Shown here: piece by piece, positions 5,381 through 6,413 of the stretch
Numbering within the stretch: the first letter of the stretch is position 1
Layout: each line of letters begins with the position of its first letter
Assembly (NCBI GenBank): GCA_016764015.1
Contig: JAESSR010000339.1
Span: forward strand, 1-6,413
DNA length: 6,413 nucleotides
DNA from: Phycisphaerales bacterium
Lineage (GTDB): Bacteria > Planctomycetota > Phycisphaerae > Phycisphaerales > UBA1924
Direction of reading: 5' to 3'
Translations under genes and position numbers: made by a program
The notes under the pieces: generated by a model
Seen by the model: only the letters and a program-made list of their open reading frames with translations
Databases searched by the model: none
Told to the model about the DNA's origin: nothing

Positions 5381-5410
5381 GAACTGAGTGACCATATGGT
5401 TCACTCATTC
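5381..5410 (-). terminator. Bulged hairpin overlapping the stop codon of the M29 peptidase gene, candidate terminator
   Basis: On the plus strand TGAGTG (5385-5390), ACCATATGGT (5391-5400, a perfect palindrome) and CACTCA (5402-5407) form a nested inverted repeat with T5401 unpaired. GAA (5381-5383) and TTC (5408-5410) extend it past a bulged C5384. In the direction of transcription (minus) the stop codon TGA is inside the stem, and the sequence after the hairpin reads GTATGTTCTTTTAG, which is T rich but does not begin with an uninterrupted T-run. It fits a weak intrinsic terminator or a 3'-end stability element. A protein-binding operator for the downstream gene is the alternative. Confidence 0.4.
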
Positions 5411-6413
5411 CCTGGCCACGCATCGTTGAGGAACTTGCCATCCTTGTGGAAGACCTCGCCGTCGGCGCTGATCTCGCCGCCGTCGCGGAGATCGCAGACC
5501 ATGTCCCAGTGCAACGCCGATTCGTTGTCTGAGCCGGACTCTGGATACCCCGCGCCGCAGGCGGCGTGGAAGGTGCCGCCGATCTTTTCGTCGAAAAGGG
5601 TGTTCTTGGAGAACTCTTTGATCGAATAGTTTGTGCCGATGGCGATCTCGCCCATATTGCGGGCGCCCTCGTCTTGGTCGAGCATTGCGAAGAGGAACTC
5701 TTCGTTCTTCTTGGCACTGGCATCGACGACGCGGTTGTCCTTGAAAACGAGGCGAATGCCCTCGACCTCTCTGCCGTTGTAGACGCCGGGGAAGGTGTAG
5801 TTGACATGACCGTTGGCGCTTTGTGGGCCACAGAAGACTTCGCCATCGGGGAAGTTTTCGCCGCCGGAGCAGTTGATCCAGATGGATTTATCCTTATCGA
5901 CATTGACACGGAGGTCGGTGCCATCGTGTCCATCGCGGGCGGGTGCTTTGAAGTGGAGTTCATCTTTGGTTTGGAGGAAATCGCACACGAGTTGTTGGCG
6001 AGCGTGGATTTGTTCCCATGCGGCGACGGGATCAGGCAGATGCAAGAGCCCGGCTTCGAACACGAATTTTTCGTATTGCGTGAGTGACATTTCGGCGTCT
6101 TGGGCGGCGGCGAGTGTTGGGTAGAGCGTGCCGCACCAGCGGAGATCGCCTTCGGCTGCGCGTTTGAGGAAGGTGTCCATTCTGGGCCCATTGGCGACGC
6201 GGTTCATCGCGATCTTCTTGGCATCGACACGCGAGAGTGATTTTGTATTCGTATCGGCCCAGAGCCCGATGCTCACATCGACGGTCTCGGTGAGATACAT
6301 CTCGACGGGGTTGAGAAACTTGAGTTGCTCATCGGTGCCGTGCTCAAAGAGGATGTCGGCGAAGGTGCTGTTCCGCATCGACCAGAACGGATTCCCACCC
6401 GCTTTGAGGACCG
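5401..6413 (-). CDS. M29-family metallo-aminopeptidase (aminopeptidase T/AmpS type), N-terminus beyond window
   Basis: A cytoplasmic exopeptidase of the M29 clan, which removes N-terminal residues using two metal ions. 336 residues plus the stop codon are visible. The frame stays open to the right edge and upstream of the first internal ATG reads VLKAGGNPFW, a typical internal M29 stretch, so that ATG (6378) is not the real start and roughly 30-40 residues are missing. Counting from that Met, expected metal ligands and active-site residues are Glu180 (FPDGEVF), Glu244 (NMGEIAIGTN), His271 (GGTFHAACGAGYPE), Tyr278, and His290 and Asp292 (NESALHWDMVCDLR). All are present, so the enzyme should be active. 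The C-terminus (DGEVFHKDGKFLNDAWPGNE) is normal for the family. Codons lean strongly to C-ending forms compared with ftsI, which may reflect higher expression. Confidence 0.92.
   Translation of the reverse strand, partial: VLKAGGNPFWSMRNSTFADILFEHGTDEQLKFLNPVEMYLTETVDVSIGLWADTNTKSLSRVDAKKIAMNRVANGPRMDTFLKRAAEGDLRWCGTLYPTLAAAQDAEMSLTQYEKFVFEAGLLHLPDPVAAWEQIHARQQLVCDFLQTKDELHFKAPARDGHDGTDLRVNVDKDKSIWINCSGGENFPDGEVFCGPQSANGHVNYTFPGVYNGREVEGIRLVFKDNRVVDASAKKNEEFLFAMLDQDEGARNMGEIAIGTNYSIKEFSKNTLFDEKIGGTFHAACGAGYPESGSDNESALHWDMVCDLRDGGEISADGEVFHKDGKFLNDAWPGNE

Noticed and set aside
5566..6087. Plus-strand open frame of 173 codons rich in Glu, Ala, Val and Gly
   Set aside because: Antisense to the M29 metal-binding core; its hydrophobic-acidic composition is the mirror of C-ending codons on the other strand.
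5367..6191. Minus-strand frame of 274 codons overlapping the M29 gene
   Set aside because: Low-complexity Ser/Ala/Pro/Thr translation in another frame of the same strand; a shadow of the peptidase gene.

Overview
Organism and context. The window looks like chromosomal DNA of moderate to high GC content. It carries part of a dcw (division and cell wall) cluster on the minus strand. I favour a planctomycete, possibly of the Phycisphaerae type, for three reasons: a short zinc-ribbon protein of a style common in that phylum, a membrane-anchored double-LysM protein with a planctomycete-like N-terminus, and an inverted repeat (GAGCCGCGACCGTGAGGGAG) that I associate with planctomycete genomes. This assignment comes from family knowledge and recollection, not from a search, and is tentative.

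Layout. Positions 1-4088 read right to left as rsmH (16S rRNA m4C1402 methyltransferase), a membrane protein with two LysM domains, a small FtsL-like bitopic protein, and ftsI (class B penicillin-binding protein, cut by the left edge before its KTG motif). RsmH and FtsI are certain from motifs. FtsL is inferred from position, topology and a short TPDRVVELL signature. The LysM gene inserted between rsmH and the FtsL-like gene is the unusual part of the cluster. No mraZ lies directly upstream of rsmH. Instead a divergent gene for a small four-cysteine zinc-ribbon protein (4128-4508, plus strand) begins 39 bp away, with no visible Shine-Dalgarno sequence.

Positions 4509-4885 form a 377-bp convergent intergenic region filled with three consecutive inverted-repeat units: a perfect 23-bp pair, a perfect 22-bp pair bounding a 149-bp MITE-like unit with nested stems, and a 13-bp pair built from four copies of an AAGCAGG-containing motif. 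To the right, on the minus strand, are a short membrane-anchored protein of unknown function (4886-5338) and an M29-family (aminopeptidase T/AmpS-type) metallopeptidase (5401 to beyond the right edge) with its metal-ligand motifs intact. A bulged hairpin overlaps the stop codon of the peptidase gene and may end its transcript.

How the genes fit together. RsmH, the LysM protein, the FtsL-like protein and FtsI plausibly form one minus-strand transcription unit. Septal transpeptidase and FtsL-type scaffold are standard partners, and the LysM protein may bind peptidoglycan at the envelope. The peptidase, the orphan membrane protein and the zinc-ribbon gene show no sequence-level link to cell division. 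I see no tRNA, rRNA, CRISPR array, transposase or defence system. The most novel material is the LysM gene inside the dcw cluster and the packed inverted repeats.
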